Below are positions 33,100 through 45,754 of a stretch of 64,000 nucleotides of DNA, in pieces; within the stretch, counting starts at the first letter, position 1, and each line of letters begins with the position of its first letter. The stretch lies in NCBI GenBank assembly GCA_948567375.1, contig OX419759.1:1031303-1095302 (forward strand). Reading direction: 5' to 3'. The position numbers and the translations under genes are program-made. The DNA is from Lunularia cruciata. Taxonomy: Eukaryota; Streptophyta; Marchantiopsida; Lunulariales; Lunulariaceae. Below the pieces are notes generated by a model that made no database searches, had not been told where the DNA came from, and saw nothing but the letters and a program-made list of their open reading frames with translations.

Positions 33100-36000
33100 C
33101 TACAAGGAATACAATGCGGCAATTTCTCCATAACTCAGTCAGAGGTGATGTCCTCTAAGCTTCTCACATCAGTTACTACCATGCGTTTGACCGGAACATG
33201 CAATCCCACTACGTGGCGGGCGCCTGCCCCCAAGTACGCAGGGTCAAGCATTCAAATCGCTAAACTCAGGTATGGAATCTGAAAGTTAACCTCTTTATTC
33301 CCAGAGAGCTCTTTCCTGACGACGAGGAGTTCAGCATCTTACGCATTCCCCCCCAACGGCAGGTCCTTGTTTTCAAGATCTATTTGCAAGGTTTTTGAGG
33401 ACGAAGTTTTCTGGATTGGAGGATTGGTAGCGAGTTCCTCATGTTTCATACTGCTCGGAGACGTCATATGTCAAGGCTTTATGTACAACTCATGAACAAA
33501 GCCGCAAAAGACGCACAAGAGTATCCACATGTTGGATACTCTCATTCTTTTCGTGTCTATAGTCAATTGCTGTGAAGACGCGGTAGAGCTTATTGTTGCT
33601 TGGGTGGAAGTTTGCTCAGTGTAGAAAATCACGTGACAGCTGGGTTGCCATGCCTACGCGGAGGTGCAAGTCACCCTGGGGACCGACATTGCTCCCGCTT
33701 CTATAAACGAGTCCTCACCGAGGCAAGAGTCACTTGCCTCTCGCGGTGTGGAGATTTCTGTAAAGTGTAATGAACCGATTTTACGCAAGACTTTTTCTTT
33801 TCTTTTGTGCAGTTAAAAGGAAAGGCAGCAACACGAAATCCCTAGTTTTCAATTTGTTTCTCTTTTGTGCCAAATTCAGTTATATTTTTTCGGACATCAT
33901 TTTTCTAGATGTTTTTGTCAGGTCTATTAAAACTGGTAGCTGTTTCGGTTACCTCCGAGGAGGATATCTTAACATTATAACTGTGTGCTCGATGATTGCT
34001 GCTTTGAAAATTAGTTCTGTAATTTCTGCCACATCACAAGATCCAGGTTTACTCTTGTATTCTCTTGCTCTTCGCATGAAGTTGGAAAGGAACTGAAGTT
34101 GTGCCCTCTAGGCTCCTCTACTGTAATAGCCCTGATGGATGTGGCGTAGTGAAGGAAAGAACAGAAGATCTATGTCAAGCGAATTTAGCTTAATTGACCA
34201 GCGCGATTGATTGAAGGTCGTATATCTACCTGTCACTGCCAGTCTTTTTTCAGGTTCATAGTTATCGATGGTCCCTATTTGACAGTGTTGACTGAAAGCT
34301 CAAGATGCATGTCAAGGATTGACGACGTTGAGACTCGCTATGGATTGTTGCCGATCCCCTCATGTTTCACATGCAAGAAGTGATCCGCTGACTCCTTCTC
34401 TGTGTAGTGGCACAGGTATACTATCTTTCAGGGTCATTCCGGGCACTAATACAAATGCGCAGGTGGGGCAAACACTTGCGATACATAAACGTAGGAAGAT
34501 CATGCTATCTAGTTCCTACACAGGATCAATTCAGACAGGGAAAGGACAACTACACATATTTTCAACTGTCTAGTAGCTTGACGCCCTCCAAACTTCCTGT
34601 TTTGGTAGCGCTTTTGTGCGTAACGCCGAGAACTGTCAATACTTAACTGGCAAATGTCAACACATATTCACAATATCACTAATTCCACTTATGCTGAAAG
34701 TTCGTCACCAGTGGATAGGATCCCTGCCAAGACATGGGATTACCAAGCGGGTTAGAGATACTGCTGACGTATTAGCAAGTGTAATAGCAACTAAGAACAG
34801 GTGAACAAGACGGCCGTTCCGAATTCCAGGCCTCCTCCAGCACTGATACTAGAAAATTGAACGTCTGAATGAAGCTGACGTTGGACACGTTCAGAATGGT
34901 GAAATGGAATAGTCATTGCTTGCTATGCTAGTGCGAGTGCAAAGTCGCAGTCACAAGAAGAAATGAACTGAACCACTAGTTTAATTGTGTTCGAAACTTT
35001 GGGGATAATGTACCAGGCTATTTAGTAAAAGCTTACTTTGGCTGAAGTGACGTGCAAATGCGTACACTCCTACTGCATTCTCCAGCGCATCCCTGCTCGA
35101 CTGTCAAGTACGATGTTCCAAACAATTAGAGCTCCAATAAATACGGCAGAGAAATAGTCCTGATCACTACGGCAGAACCACAAATGGAAGGCATCATACC
35201 AGGGAAGTTCACGGCCGACATAGTTGCTTACATCGTAATTAGATACACACTATTTAACTTCTTAACATACATGACAAATAACTAGCAACGTGCACATCAG
35301 CCCTCTAATTTGAAGTAGTGCGATTTAGCCATTGGTACACTGTCACATTTCGTTTCAATGCTTAGGACTTGTGTGTCAGGCCCAGCATGCCGTAAACTTC
35401 TGTGGCTAAAACTATTTGGAAGCTTGAATTCTATATGCTCTTAATGAGTACTACCAGACCAAGGTACGAATTTGTGCCGATTACTACAATCAATGACGCC
35501 ACTAATTGGATGGTGTAGTTTTTAGACAGACAAGGGATTTCGGGAAAAGTGGAAGAGTACAAATGAACTGAAGCTGGGCTGGGCTGCAAAGGCCGATTAG
35601 TTGGCACTTGAACCTGCACACGTTTTCTGGTGGTGGGGCATTTTGAGGTGTTCCGCGGCAGATAAAACGACAGCTGTACTTCGGTAGCTTGCTTCATCCC
35701 AAGAAAGATTCATATGATCTCCCGGTTGTTCCAAGTACGCCGCAATGAACGCCCAATGTGACAATGGGACAGAGGTTCTGCAAGAGGCAACCATTTAAAG
35801 CGCTGTGTGACCACCATGAGAGAGATAGGGAGATTAAACATCCATAGAATCAACCACTTTAACTGGTTTGGATCTGATTCTCTAACATCCTAGTGCACTG
35901 CCAGTAAACATCTCAAGATCACGATACATGCTCTCTCTTCTGGAAACGATGGATGGGATGCAGTTGGATATCTAGCACGGGCTGCTTTGCTATTCTAGTT

Positions 36001-38270
36001 CGACAAGCACGGTAGTCAGTGTGCTCCATTATTCGTAAGGTCAGTTATTGATGATGCTTTGCATGAAATCTCAAAGTATAACTCTCGTTAGGAATGTTGG
36101 AGTGTGATCAGCTCGAGCAAGGGAGGTAGGAGCGTAGGAGGGATGGGGATTAGGTTTAGTGGTAATCTGATTTTGAATAAATGTGGGGAACGGAAGAATG
36201 TGATGTATCTCCCTCACTAAGAGATTTCGTCCAACACATTGACATCAGAACCAAGGTCGCGATAGTGGAAGGTGAAGGGCCCTTTCAAGTATCTTACTAG
36301 CAGAACGTGATGTAGTGTTCCACCAGCATCAGTTCTGTGCAAGGCTGTCGACTCTCAGTCTAAGAGTAACACGAGGATCGGTGAATCCCGTGGGAAATTT
36401 CTACGACTGTAGATTGAGAAGAGAAAACTGTGATCTTTTCAGTGTAAGTGTATCACTTGTATAGTACCAAGGTCAATAAGTTCAAAGCTTGGCCCCACTG
36501 CTGGGGCACCGTCGTCAAAGATTCACCAGCACACGGCAGAAGGGAAATCTGGAGGGCGAACCGCTTTCGCGGATTGAAAGGCTGTCTCGAGAGATACCGC
36601 GTCAACATCTCTGGATTGGTGGGACAATAAAACGACGGACATAGCTATTACAATTTATGAAGCATGACCACGTCCACACCACTGAATCGAACATAGTAGA
36701 AGAGGTCACCGTCTAGCATCGACGCTCCGGGCATGTCATGTGCCTAGTGTGCATCACTTGCGACCATGAAGGTATCACTAATCGGACAACTTGATACGCT
36801 GAATATTCCCGAACTTAGGTCAGAACTATTGTAAAGGTCTGTGACTGTGATGATGCACATGATCAACAAAGAGATAAGGTTCTGCAGAACTCCTCGTCAT
36901 AAAATATGCTACTTCTTCACCTGATGCACTCTTGATTAGAAAGTACTTCAACATCTCCTTCTTTCAAACTCTATTCAAATGAATAGAATGGGATCTGTAC
37001 AGTTTAGTGAAGCTGAATTGGATTCGAGAGACTAAGTAAGTGGTCAATCCGTGCTGATCATGCTTCTAGTGCTTAAAGAGGAGCAGGGGCAGAACCTGAG
37101 CAGGACTCTCTATCACTCTTCCCGAGCCACTTAGGTGAGGCAAGATCAACAGGTGGTGAAGTAGCACCTCCATCATGCTAGCCCGCTGAACCATCGTGCA
37201 TGATGAAGTCGATTCCTCGTTCTCCCTCCTTCAAGGCTTTACGGAGAGAAGAGAAGTAGAAGAGAGTCATAACATCACACGTAGACACTCACCCCATTTC
37301 ACGTCATTACTCCCACGTCCATTCACTAGTCTGCATGGAAGGAACTAAGGACACATCTGTGGTTCCCATTGGGTTTCTTCGAGTTTGTTCCCTGTATTTT
37401 ATTGCAAAGTCACCACATATTAGTCACATCCAACCTCTCCGGGGAAAAGCGACTTTGCTTCATGAGTGCAAACCTAGATCTCAGTCTCAACATGAACGTA
37501 CTGACTTGTCGACAAAACTAGCTCCCTTATTGGAGCCATATTTTCTTTGGCGGAATATTGATTGATCAGTGGCTTGTAGGGAGATGGAGCAACATTCAAT
37601 AACAATTTCTATACACCAAAACATCTTACTAACAAATAATGAAAGTATTAGCTATGTATGAATTCCTTTTGTTTTGACATCAATACACCATTCAAAAGTG
37701 TTTGCCAGACAAATGTTGTCCTTATTGTTTTGTGACGCACCAAACATGATCTTAAGAAGTAAATACAGTATTTATCGCTCAGTAAACGAATAAGTGTCTA
37801 TTTAGCTCAACTCAGACACTTACTTCTTCACACTCTACCATAATAATCCGACTGGGAAAGACATAGAGCATTAAAGGTAAGTACTGTACTTCTGCACAAG
37901 TTTTTCAGAACCAACCTGTTCTTTACATCTCGAAGTCCTTAGATACTTTTAGTTCTTTGCATCGTTTGATGGTTGATAATGAACGAAGCAGTTGACCGTT
38001 GGTTGTGCTACCAAAATGATATGAGATTTTCTCATCATTATCAGTGGAATCGGGAATACTGCACTTAGATCTTATGCCTTCTCATAAAAACAGCATTGCA
38101 ATAGTGTGTGAACCAAAGGTAAATTGAACAATATAGATTATCTTGAATGACAATATTTTAAAGACTAGGTCCCGACTTTTGAAGCAGTTCGTCGCGTACT
38201 TTCTCGTACGTAACAGATCACAAAGTCCAGAAATAAATGACAAAAGTATTTGTTCATTCATTTACATAAT
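33100..38270. other. Intergenic region between bZIP and KEA; no supported gene
   Basis: The bZIP 3' untranslated region should occupy the first few hundred bases. Apart from a possible small LTR relic at 36095-36256, I see no recognisable gene. Frames of 60-108 codons are unremarkable. Confidence 0.5.
36095..36256 (+). mobile_element. Possible short LTR with primer-binding site (TRIM-like relic)
   Basis: TGTTGGA (36095) and TCCAACA (ending 36236) bound a 142-base segment with LTR-type TG...CA ends. It is followed two bases later by TTGACATCAGAACCAAGG, a mutated form of the tRNA-Met site TTGGTATCAGAGCCAAGG. No second LTR copy was found downstream, so this may be a solo 5' end of a small non-autonomous element or a coincidence. 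Confidence 0.35.
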
Positions 38271-38390
38271 AGAAGAAGGACGACCGCGTAGAAAAAAAGA
38301 AGGATGGGAAGACCCCATCAAGCCGTACAAGAGAGAGATGAAAAAGGTAAAGAGACAAAGTTATTTGTTCAGTCATTTACATATGTCAAT
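38237..38390. repeat. Dispersed repeat copy flanked by 30-base direct repeats
   Basis: The core 38279-38352 matches 23699-23780. It is bracketed by ACAAAAGTATTTGTTCATTC at about 38240 and ACAAAGTTATTTGTTCAGTC at about 38355, each continuing ATTTACATA. Such direct repeats could be a local duplication or insertion footprints. Confidence 0.6.
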
Positions 38391-38659
38391 CATTTCATAG
38401 ATGTACTCTGGTTGCCTGTAACCTGACCAGGGTTCCAGCTGAGTTCTGTGGGTGAGCGATTTTTGAACTTCAAAACCATCCATCCATCCCACTACTGTTT
38501 CGATGTGCACTATGATGAGTAGAAAGAGAAAGAAGGAAGGAAGGGAAGAAGGAGGATGGAGGACAGGACAGTTTGTCAGGTAGGTGTGGGTGTCGTTTAG
38601 TTTCCACCATGTACTCGTCAAAGGGAAACGAAGTAGTGAACAGCTCTACCGTACTCGCT

Positions 38660-38752
38660 GCTTTTCCTTTCCATTTCCCTTTGTCTCACCCTTGTACGGT
38701 TTGATGGCGTCTTCCCATCCTTCGTGTTTTCTACGCGGTCGCCCTTTTCTAA
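38660..38752 (+). repeat. Inverted copy of the same dispersed repeat
   Basis: CCATCCTTCGTGTTTTCTAC and CGGTCGCCC, with upstream CTTGTACGGTTTGATGGCGT, are the reverse complement of the 38279-38352 core. The two copies face each other about 310 bases apart, upstream of the KEA gene. Confidence 0.7.
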
Positions 38753-39005
38753 CTTTTCCCCTCTTCTCTCACAGTTCTAGTCTAGTTCTGGCGTACAAAC
38801 AATTGGCAGGAGCAACACATGTACTTGGTAGCTTCAGCGGTAGAATTGATTCACAGTGTACTCCGGGGCGGCCCAATTTCAGGCTGTCACGTTGAGGGCG
38901 GTGGGTTGAGTTCGAATTGATCAAGGGGGTGCCTGCCTCATTTTGCTTGTGGATAGTGGCGGTAAGCTCCTAAATCTGTGTATCCATCTATCTGTCTACA
39001 GTAGT

Positions 39006-39205
39006 ATGGGCGCTATTTTAGATGGTTGACAGTGGGGTCGAAGTTTTTCTTCGTCCCTACTAGCGCGCATGGAGTCCGAGGTTGGATCTTAGCACGAGGG
39101 TCAGATCGAGTGACTGAGGTGAGTGGTTTTAGGCACTTTCGTCTGCACTTAGCTCGCCGGTGAAAGGAGTGACAGTAAGAGAAGATGGAGAAGCTTGGGC
39201 CGTAG
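39006..39205 (+). promoter_or_regulatory. Three short upstream reading frames before the KEA start
   Basis: 39006-39029 (7 codons), 39069-39092 (7 codons) and 39185-39205 (6 codons) each start with ATG and stop before 39334. Whether they lie in the transcript depends on the unknown transcription start. Confidence 0.3.
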
Positions 39206-39333
39206 CGGCGGCTGTTGTTCTTCAACAGAGGAAGATTCAATTTGGGCTGGTTTGGTTTTGGTTCGCTACTGCTGCTGCGAGCTTTGGAGTCCTCTCGAGA
39301 AGAAAACCTGAACAGGGCTGCACTTGTCTGTAC

Positions 39334-42300
39334 ATGGAGGTGGGAGCTGCCGATGGGTCGGCTTCTTCCCACAGACGATTCGATTCTGTAATGCAGAGGT
39401 TGCAATCCGCTGCCCCCCGGTTATTCAAGTATGTGCTACTTGCACTTGCTCTCGTGTCCTGCTCTACGTTACTTGTTGCGACTTCTCATCGATACAACAA
39501 CCATGGATCTGGAATAGATACTGCTTTTCCCTCCTTCTCTTCTGTCTGGTCTGCCGTATGGCGTTTCGAGGAGACTGATGATATCCCGGTGAGAATTCTA
39601 GATCGAAGGCAACTGGTAGAATTTGAGGGTGGTAATAATGCTGCAGCATTTGTCAATAGAGGGAAGAAGAATGAGACAGAGGAAGAGAAGGACATCGAAG
39701 CGCTGGTAGAGAAGGTCAAATTGAAGGTCATCATCCAGGATGACGATTATGAGAACGTAGCTCTCATCCGGAAAGTTGGCAGTGAGGACGGAGCAGCAGC
39801 GCAAGATGAAGGTGATGGTAATGAGAAGGACCTAGTTCAGGAGGAGACACTAGACGGAGGTGAGCATGAGAAGTCCGTTGAAGGCGAGGCCAAGGTTGTG
39901 GAGCTCACGGGGGTGGAGAAACTCCTCGATATGCTCGAGGAAGATCCACCCCCCGAGGAGGATGGCCGATTCAACAAGACAATATCTACTCAAGAAGGTG
40001 TTCTCGAGACTGTTGCTAGAGTAGGCGGGCACTCTTTCGATGAAGAGGATGAGGCTGCGGAAACTGACCTTGAAGTTTTAACACAGAAAAATGAAGAGGT
40101 TAATGCTTCAGATTTGATCAAGGAAACCAGTGCTGAAGAAGGTACCACCGCCGAAGTTTCGAACGCTAATGACACCAATGTCAAGGATCCGATTGAAAAT
40201 GACGTGACATGGCTGGATAGAATTATGGGACAGTCAGAACAGCCTCGTAAAGTAGACGGACCGCCGGATGGGAGAAATGCCTCACTCGTGCAGCTGAAAA
40301 AGAATGCCACTCGGGAGAAGCCTCTTGAAGATAATGCTGGTTATCACCAAGTAGAGGATGTGCCAAGGTTGATAGATCGGGAGGACAACGAGTACGTGAT
40401 CAGTAATCCAGGAAAAAATCGTATGAAACTTCAAGAGGATCTGACATTGATTTCTGATATCATTGTTGTGATTGTTGCCGCTGCTTTTGGAGGTACTACA
40501 TGTGGTTTGCTAGGCCAACCTGTCATTCTTGGGTATCTAGCTGCTGGAATGGTCGTTGGACCCGGCGGCCTCCACCTTGTTCATGAATTGGTACAGGTGG
40601 GTAATCGAATCCTTTATACTGTCACATTTTTCCTCCTGGAAACTCTTATGTTTTCCTAAGGGAACGGTTAAGCTAGCCGTGAGACGGGCCCCACCTTAGT
40701 TTCCTCACCATATTTGGATCTTGAACTGTGTCTTTTGTTAGGAATTATGCTTTGTCCTTTGCATACGATTACTCAATGTCTTTTCGCAGAACTGACATGA
40801 TACTGTAAACCAATCACTGTCACATGTAATGGAATGAATTGTTGTACATTGCAGGTTGAGACCCTGGCTCAATTTGGGGTTGTCTTCTTGCTCTTTGTTT
40901 TGGGAGTGGAGTTCAATCCCGGAAAGATGCAAGGTGTACACGGTGTTGCTTTGGGAGGCGGTTGTATCCAGATCGGCACTGCAATGCTTCTAGGAGGGCT
41001 ACTCGGCTCATCGGTACCACAAGGTGTCTTTATCGGTGAGTACACGACCTGCGGGCCGACGCGATGGGCTGTTGAAGCCATCCAGTGCTGTTTAGTCTTC
41101 TAGCCCTCCGACCCCTCAGCAGAGTCAAATGAGTGTGCTTCCATCAGGACACGAGGTGTTTGTAGGCTTGTAAACAGAACTGAGGGAATGCTTAGCTTGA
41201 CTGGTATTTGTATTTGAGGTGCAGATGATGTGGTGTGCATCATATGCATGCAGGGGCGTTTCTGTCCATGTCCTCGACTGCAGTTGTCGTCAAGTGCTTG
41301 ATGGACTCTAAGATGGGTAGCACAGAACATGGACAGGTATGTAAACTTTTCTTCATACGTCTCGTGGAATGAGTTCTCTTCATTCGTCTAAAATATATTT
41401 ACGTAAGGAGAATTGGTCAACTGTCAATTTTACACATCTTACTCAGATTCTCTAATGTTCTCTCCTTCCCTTTTTGGGTGCGAGTGCTTTACATGAATGG
41501 ATTGACTCGTAACTCCTTCACATCAATTATTGTTTTCTGCAGATTATGCTTGGTACTCTGATCCTTCAAGATTGTGCTCTTGGACTCCTGCTGGCAATTA
41601 TGCCTGCTCTTGCTGCCAAGGGCAGTGGTGTAATCACTTTTGCCATTGCACTCTCGAGAGAAGGAATGTTGCTGCTGGGGTTCTGTGCTGGAGCATGGGT
41701 CCTAGCGAAATACTTCATTCCTCGCTTCCTTCGATCTCTTGTCCAGTTAACGAAGTTCAACACGGAGCTTTATCTCATAGGAGTCATTGGAGTCTGCCTC
41801 CTCCTGGCATTGATAAGCCAGAGCTTGGGCCTCAGTCTGGAGGTCGGAGCATTCGTTGGTGGTCTTGTTCTTTCAGGTTTGTCTTCCAGCTCTAAGCAAT
41901 GAGCAAGTAGCAAAGTTTCTTTCACAAAGGTCTCTGTAAAGCAGCCAAATCACACAATCTAAACATCGTGCCCTTGCAGGAGGCATACACACTGAGAGGA
42001 CTCTGCATCAGGTGGAGCCTATTCGAAATGTCTTTGCAGCTCTCTTTCTAGCATCCATCGGGATGGTCATGCATCCAATATTTCTATGGCAACACAAAGA
42101 CATACTTCTAGCCTCTCTTGCAGTTGTATTCTTTGGGAAAGCTTGTCTTTTTGCGGGGGTGGTATGTTTCTTATTTCCTTGCCCTTTTCTTTGAAGCTTC
42201 AGTTGCTTCTTGAGTTAGCTTTGCCGTTCTCTTAATCGTGAACGGTCTTAAAAGAAGTTTTCTTCTGTCTTTACTGAAATTTGCTTGAACAAAGGACTTT

Positions 42301-42940
42301 GGCTGAAGCATATATGGCTGAGTTGATACTAAACATCAAACTATATGTTCTGCAGGTTCGAGCTTTTGGATATGGTGGGAAGACATCCATGAGTGTTGGA
42401 ATCGCATTGGCACAGATTGGAGAGTTCGCGTTTATTCTCTTGAGCCGAGCCCAAGGTCTTGGTCTAGTCTCGAAGAAGTTATACCTTTTGCTGATGGGCA
42501 CAAGTGCTCTTAGCTTGGTTCTCACACCCTTTGCGTTTAAGATTGTGATTCGATTAATGTCTTCTGGACAATCATCCTTCCGGAAACCTGTGAACCTGAA
42601 ACCTATGAGCAGCTTCGGTGTTCCGGCTTTGCACTTAAGTAAAGGGCAAACAGACATCGGAGGTAGAGGACAGGACGGTGGTGAACCATCCATTTGGTCA
42701 GTGACGGGTCCGAATGTGGCCAGCAATGAGACCACGGAAATCGATGAGCAGAAAAGTAACTCTAATGGACAGGACCAGCTGTTGGAGTTGCGAGACGTGG
42801 AGGATGGTCGGGGGGTCGATTACAGCTCCTCACCTGCTGGACTTGTGTTGAGGAGGCCATTTCACAATGTAGTTACTGGGAAGTGGCATGAGTGGAAGAA
42901 AGAACTTCAAGAACATGAAGTTGACGATCATAGAAAATAG
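39334..42940 (+). CDS. KEA-type K+ efflux (cation/proton) antiporter, CPA2 family
   Basis: Six exons join in frame: 39334-40596, 40855-41035, 41254-41336, 41543-41876, 41980-42161, 42356-42940, all GT-AG, giving 875 residues. A hydrophobic segment at residues 33-50 looks like a signal peptide or anchor. Residues about 60-360 are strongly acidic. Residues about 365-750 form the Na+/H+ exchanger fold. Recognisable blocks are QPVILGYLAAGMVVGPGGL, AQFGVVFLLFVLGVEF, MSSTAVVVK, LILQDCALGLL (the Gln-Asp of KEA ion binding, 518-519), VEPIRNVFAALFLASIGM and GIALAQIGEFAFILLSR. The C-tail (752-875) has no KTN/RCK nucleotide-binding domain, which places it with the KEA4/5/6 type, known in Arabidopsis as endomembrane K+/H+ exchangers. 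The start is the first in-frame ATG; the frame is open upstream to 39160 without an ATG. Confidence 0.9.
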
Positions 42941-42944
42941 GGAC

Positions 42945-45750
42945 TATTCTTTTGTGTACTTTCTATTGTAGTCATCTAGAGCCATATTATTCGTGCTGAT
43001 CTCGATACAAGATGGTGTTATGCTCACACCTGGCAGGCAAGCTAGAGATTACTCAAAAGGGCACTTTCAATTTTGGAATGTACATGACAACTTGTATATG
43101 AATATTAGCAAGACGGGGGAGCAAAGTCTTTTACTTCACCTTGATGTATGAGAGTTATGGATCAACCATCTAAAATCTAGTGGGTAATCACATTGATGCT
43201 TACTGTTGCCCTAGTTGGCGGATCGATGGTATTCTGAATTTGTAGGCATCAGCTCTAAACTTCAATGGGTCGTTACGAAACTTTGTAACGATGTGAACCT
43301 CATGACTAGGTTCATGCACGTTTAAGACATGTGGCCCAAATGTTTCTTCCAATTGTCCATCCGAACAGCCGCTTACTTCTATTAAGTTCTGAGGCGCCTA
43401 ATAATTTATTAATTGATCTTGAAATAGAACTTCTAAGACCGTATACAATGCCCAAGAATGGAATAATAACAGATTGAAGAGCCTGCAAACTTTCCAGTAT
43501 TAGTTGTTCCCGTGTACACTCAAGTGGCCAACCCCTAATGATCTTTCACAGCCTGAAACTACTCCAACTTTTTCACTGCTGACTTCACTATGTAATTAAA
43601 ATATGTGTGCGGAGAACTGGAACCCGCAGAATTTGCCGTCATACTTCTCTGTTGCTGGATATCCAGCAAGCCGATTGGGTGTTCAGCATGCAGAACTCAG
43701 TGCGGGTGCAGTGGACAAGTGTTAAATCTTTCACAAAGGTCATTGGGCCGGACAATACTGATTGATCTTGTTTGCACTCTTTAAGTTGGTAATGTGTGAA
43801 CTGGATAAATGCACACCCTTAGTGCGGGTATACTTATCTCTAAGCGCGGGAGATGTGCTGGGTAGTATGCGAGGTTTGAACATCCCTTGCCATCAAACAT
43901 GTCGTACCATTCCCATGCCCTATGTTAAAAACATACACTCGGGAGGTTCCAAGATTCCTCAATTTACTCTTTAGACACAGTTCCTACAACCTACCCATTT
44001 CTCGTTCGTTTGATATCTAAAACTACCAGACATTTCCAATAGGAGTCATAGTTCCACGAACAATTAATGAGTAACTTTTAAAGGGAAGCTGTAAAACCCA
44101 CCTAACCTTTTCTGCTCATTCACCTCACCCTCATTGTACTGAACTCTCGCTGAGATTGTTATGCAAGATTTGTATAATCCCTTAATCATGCAACCAAGGG
44201 TAATCTTTCTGGAGTTTTGCAAGCATTGCAGAATTACACGAGATGAAATCCTTCTGCCTCTTAACTATTTGAGAGCCCGAATTTCGCCATTTTCAAGAAC
44301 GACCTGCTAAGTGACACTATGGTATGTGCCATGGGCTTGGCCTCCGTAGTTGGGTATGCTGTAGAAGGAATCCTATGCCCATGCAACAGCAAGCAGGCAA
44401 TGACCAATCACACACAATTAGCCAATCCGATTGGCTGGAAGTGTTAGAATAGGATGAGTGAGGTAGATGGGCAGAAAAGGTGAGGTGGGTTTACAAGTCC
44501 CTTTTTCTAAATATACTTTATTGGTGGCCCATCCCCTACCACTAAAACAATTAACTTTTTCATTCATAGCGGAGTTATGCTGGAAGAAATTCATCAGGTT
44601 TTTCGCCAAGAAGGTGGATCGAAGCAATTGTGGTCGAGGGAATTAAGTAACATATTAAATTCTTTTTCACTGTATATGTACATATAACCTAAACATAAGT
44701 AAAGCATAATATGTTAGTAGGAACAGAACTGTTGCACTCACAAAGTATAGGAAATAGGAATCCAAATTTTATTTGCAAGATCATGTCTTTCATTGTGTTA
44801 CATTTGAAGACCTACATTTAAAGAAACACTTCAACATCACCAAATAAAATTTCCTAGTAATAGTTTCTCATTCTCACTACTGTGAAACTTCACTCAGTAC
44901 CAATCAATGGTATTGGGAGAGGAGTTGATTATATGTCCATTCTTTTGGACGAAGTTGACCACTACGATGTTTATGATATAGAGGAATTGAGGTAAGGTGT
45001 ACGCACATGTGAGCAGATCGATGGGAGCACACACACGAGTGGAAAAGAAAAATGTGTAGTTAATACAAGTTTAAAAGAAAGTAACTAAGATAAGTAATGA
45101 GGTGTAGAATTAACACCTCTAAATGATCCTAAACAGTAAAAGATGAAATAAGAGCTGCTAGTAGAATCCAGCTTTCACGCCATTCCACACACACACATTC
45201 AGACCTAGTCTTAAAAGTCAATGCAGACATGAATTTCAATCCTCACACACTATTCGGAACTACCCTCAATGCAGGACGTGAGGGCCGGCAATGCAAGTGG
45301 CCTACCACCCACGAGCCTGGCACGTCGCACATCCCTCCTTGCAACGTGCCTGGCCAGTAAAGCAGGCAAGATGCAGCGGAAAAGCTTGCAGTCAACAGCT
45401 AGTCGTGCACTCAGTTTAAGCAGAGAATCAGATCTGAAACATCTTTCATGACGGCCAACTCTTCCGATAAGACTTAAGAAAAAAAGAGGCATGGATGACA
45501 TAGGTATCTACAGACTTTCATTTCCGATAACTATTTGTACATCTCAAATGGTACGGTAAGATCCCCCGATCCTCCAGGATATTGCTAAAATACGTTCTAC
45601 ATACTAGAACAACGCTGCCAACCTGATCCTCCTTGACCAAGCAAGTGATTGTTCTAGATTGTAAACCACATTTCTGAGGTCTATTTTCCACCTCTGCATC
45701 TCTTCTGTAACCTATAATCTTCAACCGTGAAACTAATGTAAGCGAGAATT
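42945..45750. other. Intergenic space between convergent KEA and VPS13 genes
   Basis: It should hold the 3' untranslated regions of both genes. No additional gene, RNA gene or mobile element could be supported. Frames up to 83 codons look random. Confidence 0.5.
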
Positions 45751-45754
45751 TACA

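Noticed and set aside
41530-41895. 121-codon plus-strand frame overlapping KEA exon 4
   Set aside because: It is in a different frame from the exon that carries the conserved LILQD and GLSLEVGAFVGGL sequences; it is a shadow.
40300-42735. Several 65-154 codon minus-strand frames across KEA
   Set aside because: They overlap conserved plus-strand exons and show no motifs; antisense shadows.
45250-45501. 83-codon minus-strand and 60-codon plus-strand frames downstream of the VPS13 stop
   Set aside because: The two frames overlap antisense to each other, lack motifs and lie in the expected 3' flank.
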